Origin: Aphanothece cf. minutissima CCALA 015
Lineage (GTDB): Bacteria; Cyanobacteriota; Cyanobacteriia; PCC-6307; Cyanobiaceae
Length of the DNA: 64,000 nt
NCBI GenBank assembly: GCA_003003925.1
Contig: PVWP01000010.1
Span: forward strand, 85,966 to 149,965
Direction of reading: 5' to 3'
This document shows positions 1 through 12,400 of the stretch, piece after piece; the stretch's first letter is position 1, and each line of letters begins with the position of its first letter. Position numbers and translations under genes: made by a program. The notes beneath the pieces are model-generated. The model saw nothing but the letters and a program-made list of their open reading frames with translations, searched no databases and had not been told where the DNA came from.

Positions 1-1440
1 GGCGAAGGAACCGCCGGCCCGGGCCGTGCCGAAGCGCGTCACCCCGGCGACCATGGCCGCCACCGCCGTCCAGATCGGCAGCAGCCGGCGCCGGCCGCAG
101 AGGCGCAGCAGCCAGGCGGGGGGCGGCGCCTGGCGCAGGATCGGAGCCAGGTCGCCCGGGTGGATGTGCTCCCCCTCGTGGCGCCAGTCCAGGCCCACCA
201 CCACCAGGGCCGCCTCACTGCGGGCCGCCAGGGCCGCGGCCCGGGCCGGATCACCGCCGTGGTCGTGGTGCAGGCACAGCTCCGGCGCCGCCGCCCGCAG
301 GCCGGCCAGGGGCGTCAGCACCGACCCCGGCGTCGGCCGGGTGTCGGAGGATCCCCGGTCCCCCAGGTTGACGGTGTCCGCCAGGGGGCCGATCACCGCC
401 AGCGATGCGATGCCCTTCAGGGGCAGCACATCGCCGTCGTTCCGAAGCAGCACGATCGAGCCGGCGGCGGCCGCCCGCGCCAGTTGCCGGTGGGCGCGGC
501 AGCCGCGCAGCGTCACCGGATAGGCGCCGGTGGGAATGGTGGCCTGGGCCAGCAGCATCCGCAGCACCGCCGCATCGATCAGGGTCTCCGGCACCCGCCC
601 TGCCGCCACCGCCTCCGGAAGCGTGGCCGCGAAGATCATCCGGAACGGCATCTCCAGGTCCTGGCCGGCCTGGAGGGCCGCCACGCCGTCGCGCAGGCCG
701 AAGATGAAATCGGTGAGCACGAAGCCGCGGAAGCCCCAGCGGTCCTTGAGGATCTCCCTCAGCAGGTGGGGATGCTGGCCGCACCAGGCCCCGTTGACGC
801 TGTTGTAGGCGCTCATCACCGCCAGGGCGCCGGCCTCCACGCCATCGCGGAACTGGGGCAGGTAGAGCTCCTGCAGCACCCGCTCGCCGGCGCTCACATC
901 GACCCGGAACCGGGCACTGTCGATCGAGTTGAGCGCAAAATGCTTGAGGCAGGCGATGGCATGGCGCCGCACGCCGCGGGTCGCCGCCGCCCCCATGGCG
1001 CCCACGTGCACAGGGTCCTCGCCGTAGGTCTCCTGGGCCCGGCCCCAGCCAGGATGCCGCAGCAGATTCACGCAGATGCCACCGAACAGGTTGGCCCCGA
1101 AGCTGCGGGCCTCGGCCCCCATGGCCTCGCCGATGCGCTCCTCCAGATCGACGTCCCAGCTGGCCCCGCGGCCGATGGGGGCCGGGAAGGTGGTGGCGCC
1201 GCCCTCCAGCACCACCCCGCGGGGGCCGTCGACGAAGTGCAGCCCGTCGATGCCCAGGCGCTCCACCACCCCGGCCGGCCAGGGGCGGCGGTGGGCGGCG
1301 TCGTGGAAGGCGATGGCCGCCAGCCCCCCCCAGAACGGCGTGTCGCCGTCGAGCATGGCGAGCTTCTCACCCAGGCTGAGCCGCTGCAGCTGGGTCCGGG
1401 CCTGCGTCTCCAGGCGACTCCAGTCGGGGCAGGTGGGCAC
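1..1440 (-). CDS. Glycoside hydrolase family 3 enzyme (beta-glucosidase/hexosaminidase-like), 3' end off the window
   Basis: About 480 codons are visible and the reading frame is still open at base 1, so the C-terminus is missing. The N-terminal part is a family 3 barrel: KHFALNS (the substrate-binding Lys-His element) is followed by GFVLTDFIFG, whose Asp is the expected nucleophile, and the second alpha/beta domain begins near residue 330 (GSIVLLRNDGDVLPLKG). Such enzymes release sugars from beta-glycosides or cell-wall glycans; the substrate cannot be read here. The start is taken as GTG at 1440, because an in-frame TAG lies only three codons upstream. No signal peptide is apparent, so a cytoplasmic location is likely. 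Confidence 0.88.
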   Translation of the reverse strand, partial: MPTCPDWSRLETQARTQLQRLSLGEKLAMLDGDTPFWGGLAAIAFHDAAHRRPWPAGVVERLGIDGLHFVDGPRGVVLEGGATTFPAPIGRGASWDVDLEERIGEAMGAEARSFGANLFGGICVNLLRHPGWGRAQETYGEDPVHVGAMGAAATRGVRRHAIACLKHFALNSIDSARFRVDVSAGERVLQELYLPQFRDGVEAGALAVMSAYNSVNGAWCGQHPHLLREILKDRWGFRGFVLTDFIFGLRDGVAALQAGQDLEMPFRMIFAATLPEAVAAGRVPETLIDAAVLRMLLAQATIPTGAYPVTLRGCRAHRQLARAAAAGSIVLLRNDGDVLPLKGIASLAVIGPLADTVNLGDRGSSDTRPTPGSVLTPLAGLRAAAPELCLHHDHGGDPARAAALAARSEAALVVVGLDWRHEGEHIHPGDLAPILRQAPPPAWLLRLCGRRRLLPIWTAVAAMVAGVTRFGTARAGGSFA

Positions 1441-1751
1441 GGATCCAGCCTAGGGGCGGGGCTGGCTGACGAGATTTCCGCCGCGATGTGTGGATCGCGG
1501 GACAGCTTGGGTGGCGTACGGGTTTCACCCTGATTGGCCCGCATCTGCTGCGTCTGATTGATCGGAAGGGTGGGTCATCCGCCCCAGGGCAGAATCAACC
1601 GGCTGCAGCTGATTGATGCCATGACGTTCTCCCTAGGTTGTGGAAAGGAAGGAGGTCTCTGGTCATTCCGGATCAGGCCAGAGTCGACAGCGCTGACAAC
1701 CTGCCTCAGCCTCCAACCCACACCAAAACCATTCCAATACGAGACATCACC
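1441..1751. other. Intergenic region between GH3 and Hlip genes
   Basis: The region holds no convincing gene. Short open frames exist but resemble no known family. It must contain the divergent GH3 and Hlip promoters. An AAGGAAGGAGG purine run near 1647-1656 resembles a strong ribosome binding site, but no good start codon and ORF follow it. Confidence 0.4.
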
Positions 1752-2045
1752 ATGCCCATTCCTGTAAGGATTCCGAAAAAGCTCCATGTCAACCACTTCG
1801 CGGAATCTGAAGGCGCACGTTGGGATTCCGAAGCGTCCCCGCTCCTCGATCCTCGGGTGATCGAGCCACGCATGTACCTGGCCAGCCCTGGCAGCGAGAG
1901 CGGCTGGGGTTTCCACGGCCGCGCCGAGCGGCTGAACGGCCGGCTGGCCATGCTCGGTTTCGGCATCGGTCTGACCATCGAGGCCCTCACCGGCTCGGGG
2001 ATCCTGGGGCAGATGGGGCTCGGGGCTCTGCTGCCCCAGGGTTGA
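1752..2045 (+). CDS. High-light-inducible protein (Hlip), long form
   Basis: This 97-residue protein ends in a single chlorophyll a/b-binding type helix: ERLNGRLAMLGFGIGL carries the conserved E..N.R chlorophyll-ligating pattern, followed by the usual EALTGSGILGQMG tail. Hlips sit in the thylakoid membrane, bind chlorophyll and carotenoid, and protect photosystem assembly under excess light. About 55 residues precede the helix, longer than the minimal Hlip at 21400. ATG at 1752 is chosen because it is the first ATG giving a compact protein; the open frame extends further upstream without similarity. Confidence 0.9.
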   Translation: MPIPVRIPKKLHVNHFAESEGARWDSEASPLLDPRVIEPRMYLASPGSESGWGFHGRAERLNGRLAMLGFGIGLTIEALTGSGILGQMGLGALLPQG

Positions 2046-2106
2046 ACCCGCCGGCGAGGCTGGATGGCCCCAAGGCTTGACTCTCCAGCCCAGGGGAGCC
2101 CATACG

Positions 2107-4238
<2,132 letters not shown>

Positions 4239-4242
<4 letters not shown>

Positions 4243-4664
4243 CACCCCACGAGGCGGCCGCCCCGCTGTGGCGATCGATCCCCCAGCCACTGGCCCTGCA
4301 GGTGCTGGTGGCGGCGGCCGGGCTGGCCCTGATCGCGGCGGAGCTGTGGTGGTTCCTTGGCCCCCATGGCGCCGGGGTGGCGGCCGATGAAGGGGAGCAG
4401 GGGATGCAGGAGATCACGATCACGGTTCAGGGCGGCTATCTGCCCTCCCGCATCCGGGTGAAGGCGGGCCGGCCGGTGCGCCTGCTGTTTCACCGCACCG
4501 ATCCCAGCGGCTGCGTGGCCCGGGTGATCTTCCCGGATTTCCAGCGCAGCCTCGACCTGCCCCTGGGGGCCACCACCAGCATCGAACTGCGGCCCGAGCG
4601 GCCGGGCTCCTACCCGTTCCACTGCGGCATGGCCATGGTGCGCGGCAGCCTGGAGGCGGAGTGA
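4239..4664 (+). CDS. Membrane-anchored cupredoxin-domain protein
   Basis: This 141-residue protein has one hydrophobic helix (about residues 18-40) and then a single cupredoxin-like beta domain. Probable copper ligands are a Cys in PSGCVARVIF and the cluster YPFHCGMAM near the C-terminus, matching the plastocyanin/EfeO-cupredoxin family. The domain should lie on the far side of the inner or thylakoid membrane. It overlaps the copper ATPase gene through ATGA, so it probably accepts or buffers copper exported by that pump (inference). Confidence 0.82.
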
Positions 4665-4819
4665 TGGGGAAAGGCTGGAGAGAGGCTTTCGAGCTGGCTT
4701 GTGATCACCAACCTTGACAATTCCTCTGCTTGGATGCTGCAGATGGCCAGAGAAAAAGGGTTCGAAAGACCAATCCTGGTATCGTTGATTCCAGTGCCTA
4801 CGAGCGAGTTACAGGTTTG

Positions 4820-5845
4820 ATGAACAGACGTTTCAGCGGACATCTCAGCCAGGCCTCCCTGCTGTTCGTCGCCTTGGCCGTGGTGGCGCCGCAGGCCCGG
4901 GCCCAGGGCAACCCCTGGGGGGCGCCGAACCAGCAGACCCCGGTGCAGACCACGCCCTGGGGGGGCGGGGGCGGCTCCGGGGGGCCCGGTTACGGCCAGC
5001 CCGGCAACAGGGCCCTGTCCTTTCCGGTGCAGGGGGTGATCTGCGACAGTTCCGTGAGCGTCTGCTTCAACGCCAGCGGCGCGGCCCTGGCCGAAACGGA
5101 ACGGGAATTCGGACGCCGGGCGCGCCGCACCCTGGAGAACAATCTGGTCAGCAATCCCATCGTCGACGTCACCTTCGCCGACGGCCGCTACTGCAATTTC
5201 AACCTGCGCGGCTGCTGGACCAACCGTCAGCGCACCCGCTTCGACCCCCGGCTGAACCCCTGGGTGTTCGGCGCCGCCGCCGGCACCCCGGGCGGCCAGG
5301 GCACGGTGATCGGCGGGGCCGGCTCCACCTGGGGGCCGGGCGGCGCCACGACCAATGGCCAGCTCCCCACCACCGGCTTCCAGCCGCCGTTCACCCGCAC
5401 CCGCCAGAGCGGCACTTGCGCCTGGACCAACGCCGGCATCTCCATCTACAACGGCACCTGCCGCTACGAGATCCTCCAGAACAACAGCAACGGCTCCAAG
5501 ACCCTGGCCTTCACCTTTGACAGGCTGCCGGCCTCCAACCCGCTGCGCACGCTCCGATTCACCGCCCAGGGCAACGGTCCGTGGAGCATCCAGATGCCCA
5601 ACGGCTCAGCGGCCGCCGTGCAGTCCAGGGTCAACGCCGACCAGTACCGCTCCGACATCCAGCTGGGCTGGGCCAGCGTCTTCAACCTGGGCTTCCGCAG
5701 CACGACGACGGCCACCACGGCCCAGCTCAACCAGGCCCTCCAGCCCGTGGATGCCAATGGGCAGGTGGTCCAGGGCGGCGACAGCGAAGCCCTGGGGCAG
5801 GCCCTTGGCGGGCTGCTGCAGCAGCTGTTCGGCGGCGGCCGCTGA
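4820..5845 (+). CDS. Secreted protein of unknown function
   Basis: A 341-residue protein with a clear signal peptide: a basic start, a hydrophobic core SLLFVALAVVAPQ and an ARAQ cleavage site near residue 29. The mature part is Gly/Pro/Thr-rich, with a pair of Cys-containing segments (VICDSSVSVCFN and CNFNLRGCW) suggesting disulfides in the periplasm. I recognise no domain. The frame is open upstream to 4730, but only ATG 4820 places the signal peptide at the N-terminus. Confidence 0.72.
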   Translation: MNRRFSGHLSQASLLFVALAVVAPQARAQGNPWGAPNQQTPVQTTPWGGGGGSGGPGYGQPGNRALSFPVQGVICDSSVSVCFNASGAALAETEREFGRRARRTLENNLVSNPIVDVTFADGRYCNFNLRGCWTNRQRTRFDPRLNPWVFGAAAGTPGGQGTVIGGAGSTWGPGGATTNGQLPTTGFQPPFTRTRQSGTCAWTNAGISIYNGTCRYEILQNNSNGSKTLAFTFDRLPASNPLRTLRFTAQGNGPWSIQMPNGSAAAVQSRVNADQYRSDIQLGWASVFNLGFRSTTTATTAQLNQALQPVDANGQVVQGGDSEALGQALGGLLQQLFGGGR

Positions 5846-5872
5846 GTCAGGGGTCACGGAGGGAGGGGCCGA

Positions 5873-6397
5873 TCAGCCCGCGACCGGTCCCAGACCCTCG
5901 CCGCCGTTGCTGAACAACCGGCGCAGGTTCACACCCGCCTCGTGGGCGGCGATCGTCACCTGCAGCTTCTGCTCGGCGTCGAGGCCATCCCAGAAGGCAT
6001 GGAACAGGTCCAGGGAGGCCTTGGCCGTGCCCACTGCCCCCAGCACGGCCATCGGTGCCGCCAGCCAGGGGAAGACCAGCAGCACCACCGAGAGCACGGC
6101 CCCCACGGCCACTCCGGTGCGGGCGGATTCCAGGCTCGTGGCCAGCACCAGCCTGACCTGGGTGAGCCGGTCGATCTCGCCCCGCCGGCGCAGCGCTTCG
6201 GTGCGCAGGGCGCTCAGCAGGGCCTGGTAGGTGGCGAAGAGCAGGACCCCACCGACGGTGGATTCCGAGACGAATTCACCGCCGCTGACGACACCGCCGT
6301 TGCGATTCAGATCCACCGAGGCCAGCCCCGCCAGGGGGGCCGCTTCCCAGCCGGCACGGGGAATGCGAAAGGGATCGTGCTCGCGGGTCATGGCCAT
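5873..6397 (-). CDS. Small membrane protein of unknown function
   Basis: A 174-residue protein with one strong hydrophobic hairpin in the middle (GVAVGAVLSVVLLVFPWLAA followed by PMAVLGAVGTA), a polar N-terminus with an Asp/Asn-rich segment, and an amphipathic C-terminal part. I do not recognise the family. It lies 54 bases downstream of the giant repeat protein gene on the same strand and may be cotranscribed with it. ATG 6397 is used; a second ATG lies two codons inside. Confidence 0.6.
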   Translation of the reverse strand: MAMTREHDPFRIPRAGWEAAPLAGLASVDLNRNGGVVSGGEFVSESTVGGVLLFATYQALLSALRTEALRRRGEIDRLTQVRLVLATSLESARTGVAVGAVLSVVLLVFPWLAAPMAVLGAVGTAKASLDLFHAFWDGLDAEQKLQVTIAAHEAGVNLRRLFSNGGEGLGPVAG

Positions 6398-6451
6398 CGG
6401 GACGAATGGCTTCCAGCCTGCCGTGAACGCCGGCAGCGGCGCAATGGCGCC

Positions 6452-9400
6452 TCACCCCGAGAGCTGCGGCAGCTGGCCGGAGGTGGAGAACTGGTAGTTC
6501 CAGCTGCGGCTGGCATCGAAGGTCTGGTTGGTGAACAGGTCGGTGTAGATGGCGTTCCAGTTGGAGATCCCCCCGTCGCCCATGCCGATCGCCAGCACGT
6601 TCACGTTGCTGGCACCCGCCCTGGCGGCCACGGTGTCCAGGGTGTTGTTGAGGGAGGCCTGGGCCTGGGCCCAGATGTCGACCCCCGCGGCCGTCGGCAC
6701 CCGGATCGGGGTGCCGCTGCTGGTGTAGCGCAGCCCCGAACTGAGGATCGGATCCCCATCCAGCCAGGAACTGGTGGGCAGGGCGACGTTGGTGCCAGTC
6801 CAGCCCTGGCCGAGGTCGGGGCGGTTGTCCCACCAGGGGCGCCGTTCGGGCCGGCCATCGGTGATCATCGCCACCGAGACGAGCGTGTCGAGGGCGACGT
6901 TGGGCAGCTCCTTCACGAGCAGCCGGTCGAGGGCCACCAGGGCCCCGAGCATCTCGGTGCCGCTGTAGCGGTTGCCGCTGGTGCCGGGGGCGGTGTAGGC
7001 ATCAAGGCTGTTCGGGGCCGGTAAGCCGCGGGCGATCCAGTCGGGGCTGGTGGTGGCCCCGTAGGTGATGTCGGGGGTCTGGGTGAGCAGCACATCCCGG
7101 GCCAGCAGCTCGCCGAAGTTGGGATTGCTGCCGCTGAAGGTGATCTCGCTGTGGGTGACGAGATAGCCGAAATCGACGGTATGGATCGTGATCGACCTGG
7201 CATTGGTGCTGCTGCCATCGGTGGGGTCATCCACCAGTTCGTAATTGAGGATGTCGGTGGCCAGGGTCTGGCTGCTGGTCAGATTCGTGTCATCGAGGAA
7301 GGGCTGGAAGGTGCTGCTGCCCTTGAGGGTGTAGCCGTAGCCGGCGGCGGCGAAGGCCGATTTGAGGGTTTCGAAGGCCAGCCGGTTCTGGGCCTCGATC
7401 CTGGAGACACCGCTGGGGTCGCCGCCCTTCATCGAGGTGGAGCTGTCGAGCAGCAGGTAGAGGTCGACGTGCCGTGGTGCCGGCACTGGAGGGGCGGGCG
7501 CGATGGCCAGGTTGTCGTAATCGATGGTCACCGTGGCCGGGTTGCTGAGGGCTCCCTGCAGGTCTCGGATCGTGTACTGGATCGGAGTGGGATCGCCGAT
7601 GAAGCCGCCCTGGGGGGTGAAGCTGATCTCCTGGGTGGCGCTGTTGACGCTCCAGGTGCCTTCCCCGGCCACCAGCAGCGGCTGGCCGGGACCGGCGCTG
7701 CCCGCGATCGTGATCGAAGCGGGAGCCAGGGGGGAATCGGGGTCGCTGTCGTTGTCGGTGACCTTGAGCGACGCGGTGGTGCCGGCGGCTGGTCGGATGG
7801 GCCCGCCGAAGACGTCGTCGGTGGCCACCGGCGGATCGTTGACCGGCGTGACGGTGATCGAAAGGGTGGAGGTGTCGTTGACACCGGAGCCGTCGGTGAC
7901 GACGTAGGAGATCAGCGGCACCGGGCCGTTGTAGTCGGCGGCTGGGGAGAAGCTGTAGGAGCCGTTGGCGGCGATGGTGAGGCTGCCGACACCAGCGATG
8001 GTGGTGGGGCTGCCGAGGGCGAAGGGACCGCTCTGGCCGGCGATGGAGAAAGAAGCGATCGAGACCGGGCCATCGGGGCTGGTGGTGCCGGCCAGGAGAT
8101 TGCCGGCGGTGGTGCCGCTGTCCTCGGCGATCGAGACGGTCTCGCTGGCGTCGCTGAAATCGTCGTTGACGGGGGTGACGGTCATCGAAAGGGTGGAGGT
8201 GTCGTTGGCCCCGGATCCGTCGGTGACGACGTAGGCGATCAGGGGAACCGGGCCGTTGTAGTTGGCGGCTGGAGTGAAGGAATAGGAGCCGTTGGCGGCG
8301 ATGGTGAGGCTGCCGACACCGGCGATGGTGGTCGGGCTGCCGAGGGGGAAGGGACCGCTCTGGCCGGCGATGGAGAAAGAAGCGATCGAGACCGGGCCAT
8401 CGGGGCTGGTGGTGCCGACCAGGAGATTGCCGTTGAGCAGAGCATCTTCTGGGGTCGTGACCGATTCATCGGCATCGGTGAAATCGTCGTTGACGGGTGT
8501 GACGGTGATCGAAAGGGTGGAGGTGTCGTTGACACCGGAGCCGTCGGTGACGACGTAGGAGATCAGGGGAACCGGGCCGTTGTAGTCGGCGGCTGGGGAG
8601 AAGCTGTAGGAGCCGTTGGCGGCGATGGTGAGGCTGCCGACGCCAGCGATCGAGACCGGAGAGCCGAGGGGGAAGGGACCGCTCTGGCCGGCGATGGAGA
8701 ACGAAGCGATCGAAACCGGCCCATCGGGGCTGGAGGTGCCGACAAGGAGATTGCCGGCGGCGGTGCCGCTGTCCTCGGCGATGGAGACGGTCTCGCTAGC
8801 GTCGCTGAAATCGTCGTTGACGGGGGTGACGGTGATCGAAAGGGTGGAGGTGTCGTTGACACCGGAGCCGTCGGTGACGACGTAGGAGATCAGCGGCACC
8901 GGGCCGTTGTAGTTGGCGGCTGGAGTGAAGGAATAGGAGCCGTTGGCGGCGATGGTGAGGCTGCCGACACCAGCGATGGTGGTGGGGCTGCCGATGGGGA
9001 AGGGGCCGCTCTGGCCGGCGATGGAGAAAGAAGCGATCGAGACCGGGCCATCGGGGCTGGTGGTGCCGGCCAGGAGATTCCCAGTGGTGGTGCTGCTGTC
9101 CTCGGCGATGGAGACGGTCTCGCTGGCGTCGCTGAAATCGTCGTTGACGGGGGTGACGGTTATCGCAAGGGTGGAGGTGTCGTTGGCCCCGGATCCGTCG
9201 GTGACGACGTAGGAGATCAGGGGAACCGGGCCGTTGTAGTTCGCGGCTGGAGTGAAGGAATAGGAGCCGTTGGCGGCGATGGTGAGGCTGCCGACGCCGG
9301 CGATCGAGACCGGAGAGCCGAGGGGGAAGGGGCCGCTCTGGCCGGCGATGGAGAACGAAGCGATCGAGACCGGGCCATCGGGGCTGGTGGTGCCGACCAG

Positions 9401-12400
9401 GAGATTGCCGGCGGTGGTGCCGCTGTCCTCGGCGATGGAGACGGTCTCGCTGGCGTCGCTGAAATCGTCGTTGACCGGTGTGACGGTGATCGCAAGGGTG
9501 GAGGTGTCGTTGGCCCCGGAGCCGTCGGTGACGACGTAGGAGATCAGGGGAACCGGGCCGTTGTAATTGGCGGCTGGGGTGAAGGAATAGGAGCCGTTGG
9601 CAGCGATGGTGAGGCTGCCGACGCCGGCGATCGAGACCGGAGAGCCGAGGGGGAAGGGGCCGCTCTGGCCGGCGATGGAGAAAGAAACGATCGAGACCGG
9701 GCCATCGGGGCTGGTGGTGCCGACCAGGAGATTGCCGGCGGTGGTGCCGCTGTCCTCGGCGATGGAGACGGTCTCGCTGGCGTCGCTGAAATCGTCGTTG
9801 ACCGGTGTGACGGTGATCGAAAGGGTGGAGGTGTCGTTGGCCCCGGAGCCGTCGGTGACGACGTAGGAGATCAGCGGAATCGGGCCGTTGTAGTTCGCGG
9901 CTGGGGAGAAGCTGTAGAAGCCGTTGGCGGCGATGGTGAGGCTGCCGACACCAGCGATCGAGACCGGAGAGCCGAGGGGGAAGGGGCCGCTCAGGCCGGC
10001 GATGGAGAACGAAGCGATCGAGACCGGGCCATCGGGGCTGGAGGTGCCGACAAGGAGATTGCCGGCGGCGGTGCCGCTGTCCTCGGCGATGGAGCGGGTT
10101 TCGTTGGCGTCGATGAAATCGTCGTTGACCGGCGTCACCGTGATCAGGAACGTCTGGATGGCGCTGGTGTCGACGCCGCCATTGGCGGTGCCGCCGCTGT
10201 CGCGAAGGCGCACGGAAACGGTGGCCGTGCCGCTGGCGTTGGCCGCCGGGGTGTAGGTGAGTCGCCCGCTGGCGTCGATGGTGGGTTGGACGCTGAACAG
10301 GGCGCTGTTGTTGTTGGTGACCAGGAAATTCAGGGCCTGGGCGGCTTCATCGCTGCCGCCGCCGCGGCTCAGGCCCGTGGCCCACCCGACCACGCTTTGG
10401 GCGCCGGCGTCCTCCAGCAGCACCTGATCCGCCCCCTTGCTGAAGGCCGGCACGTCGTTGACGGGGGTGACGGTGGTGGCCAGGGACGTGGGGTCCGAGT
10501 AGCGGCCGGTGGGCCCCAGCAGGGCCGTGAGGTTGGTGGCGGCGCTGAAGGCCAGGGGGGTGTCGGCGACGCGGAGGGTGAGGCCGCCCGGGGTGCCGTT
10601 GGCATTCGGGCTGCTGGGGAGGAAGCGGAGCGAGGCGGAGGTGGGCAGCAGCAGGGCGGCGCTGTCGGAGGGGGAGCCGATGGTGACCCAGCCGGAGCCG
10701 GTGTTGAGGTTGTACTGCCAGACGCCCTGGGTGGCGGTGGCGGCATTGCCGGTGATGGCGATGCCCCCGAAGGCGGTGGCGGCATTGGCGCCGCCGGTGA
10801 CGGCGCGCTGGTCGTCGGCCACATCCCTGAAGCCGAAGCCGAGGGCGGCGATGGTGGCGCCGGGCGGGTTGGGGTTGTCCTCGGTGGTGGCGGCGAGGCT
10901 GGCGGCGGTGGCCGTGGGCCGGTCGTTGATGTTGGTGACGCTGGTGCCGATGGTGCGGTTGACGGCGCTCCAGGCACCGGTGCTGGTGGTGCCGCCGGCC
11001 GTGGCGAGGTTGAAGCTGCTGGTGGCCGAAACGCTGGTGGTGAGGGGGGCGCTGGCATCAGCAAGACGCACCAGGAGGCGGCCGGGGGTGCCGTGGAAGT
11101 TGGCGGCAGGCAGGAACCGGATCCGGCTGGCGGCGCTGAAGACGAGGGCGGCGCTGGTGGAGAGACCGGCGCTGGGGAGGTTGATCCAGTCGCCGGGGAC
11201 GGCGGGGTTGGGCGTGGCGGAGGTGGAGATCTGCCAGACCCCCTGGGCGGCGGTGTAGCTCGTGGAGCCGACGACGGCAAGGAAGGAGAAGGGGGTGGCG
11301 GTGTTGCCGCCGCCGCGGGCGGTCTGGTTATCGGTGGCGTCGGTGTAGCCGAAGCCCAGGCTGCTGAGGGTGGTGCCGGCGATGGCGCCGGCGGCGACGT
11401 CTTCCGAAATGGCAGGCAGGACGACGTTGGTGCTGGCGACGGGCTGGTCGTTGAGCGGCGTCACCGTCAAGGCCACGGTCTTCACGTCCTGCCGGGCGCC
11501 GCCGCTGCCGGTGCTGCCCTGGTCATTGACGGTCACCGTCAGGGTGGCGCTGCCGTGGAAGTTGGCCGTGGGGGTGTAGGTGAGCGAGGCCAGGGCCGCG
11601 TTGAGGTTGGCCTTGGTGCCGGTCACCGTCAGCGAACCGGTGCCGTAATTTCCCGCTGTCCGGGTCAGTCCCGTGCGGCTGACCAGGTTGATGCTGCCGC
11701 GGTTGACGCTGAGGGTGAGTCGCTCGAGGGCGCCGAAGTCGTCGGGGTCGGTGAAGCTGATCAGGTTGGCGCCGCTGAAGGCGTTGGCGGAGCTGTCCTC
11801 GACCACGATGCGGGTGGCCGGCACCGTCAGCACCGGGGCCTCGTTGGTGGCCGACACGTTCACCGTGAAGGACGCGACGCTGGTGTTGTTGCCGGTCACC
11901 CCCACGCCCTCGGCCCCGTTGTCGACGTCGAAGGCGGTGGCGGTGATCGTCACCACCCGATCCACGTTGGGATTGGCCGGCGTGTAACGGAGGGTGTTCA
12001 GGGCCGCCTGCACCTGGGCCCGCGTCCCGCGCACCTGCAGGCTGGCCGTGCCGTTGCTGGTGAGGGTGGCGCCGTTGGCGTTCCGGATCAGCAGGGTGCC
12101 GTAGGCGCTGCCGGCGTCGGTGGCGCTCAGGGTCACCCGGATGTCATCGGTGGCCCCCTGGCTGGTGTCCCTGGTGTCCTGGACGGCGAAGCCGCTGCTG
12201 ATGTCGACGAAGGTGCCGCTGGCGATCACGGTGTTGGCGGGAACCGCCAGCACTGGCGCATCGTTGACCGGGGTGATGCGCACGCTGTTGTCGACGGTCA
12301 CCCGGTTGCCCGCCGGCACATTGGCGTGGCCGAAATCGGTGAGGCTGGTGCGCAGATACAGGTTCCCCAGGCCACCACCGGCACCGTTGAAGTCGGGGGC

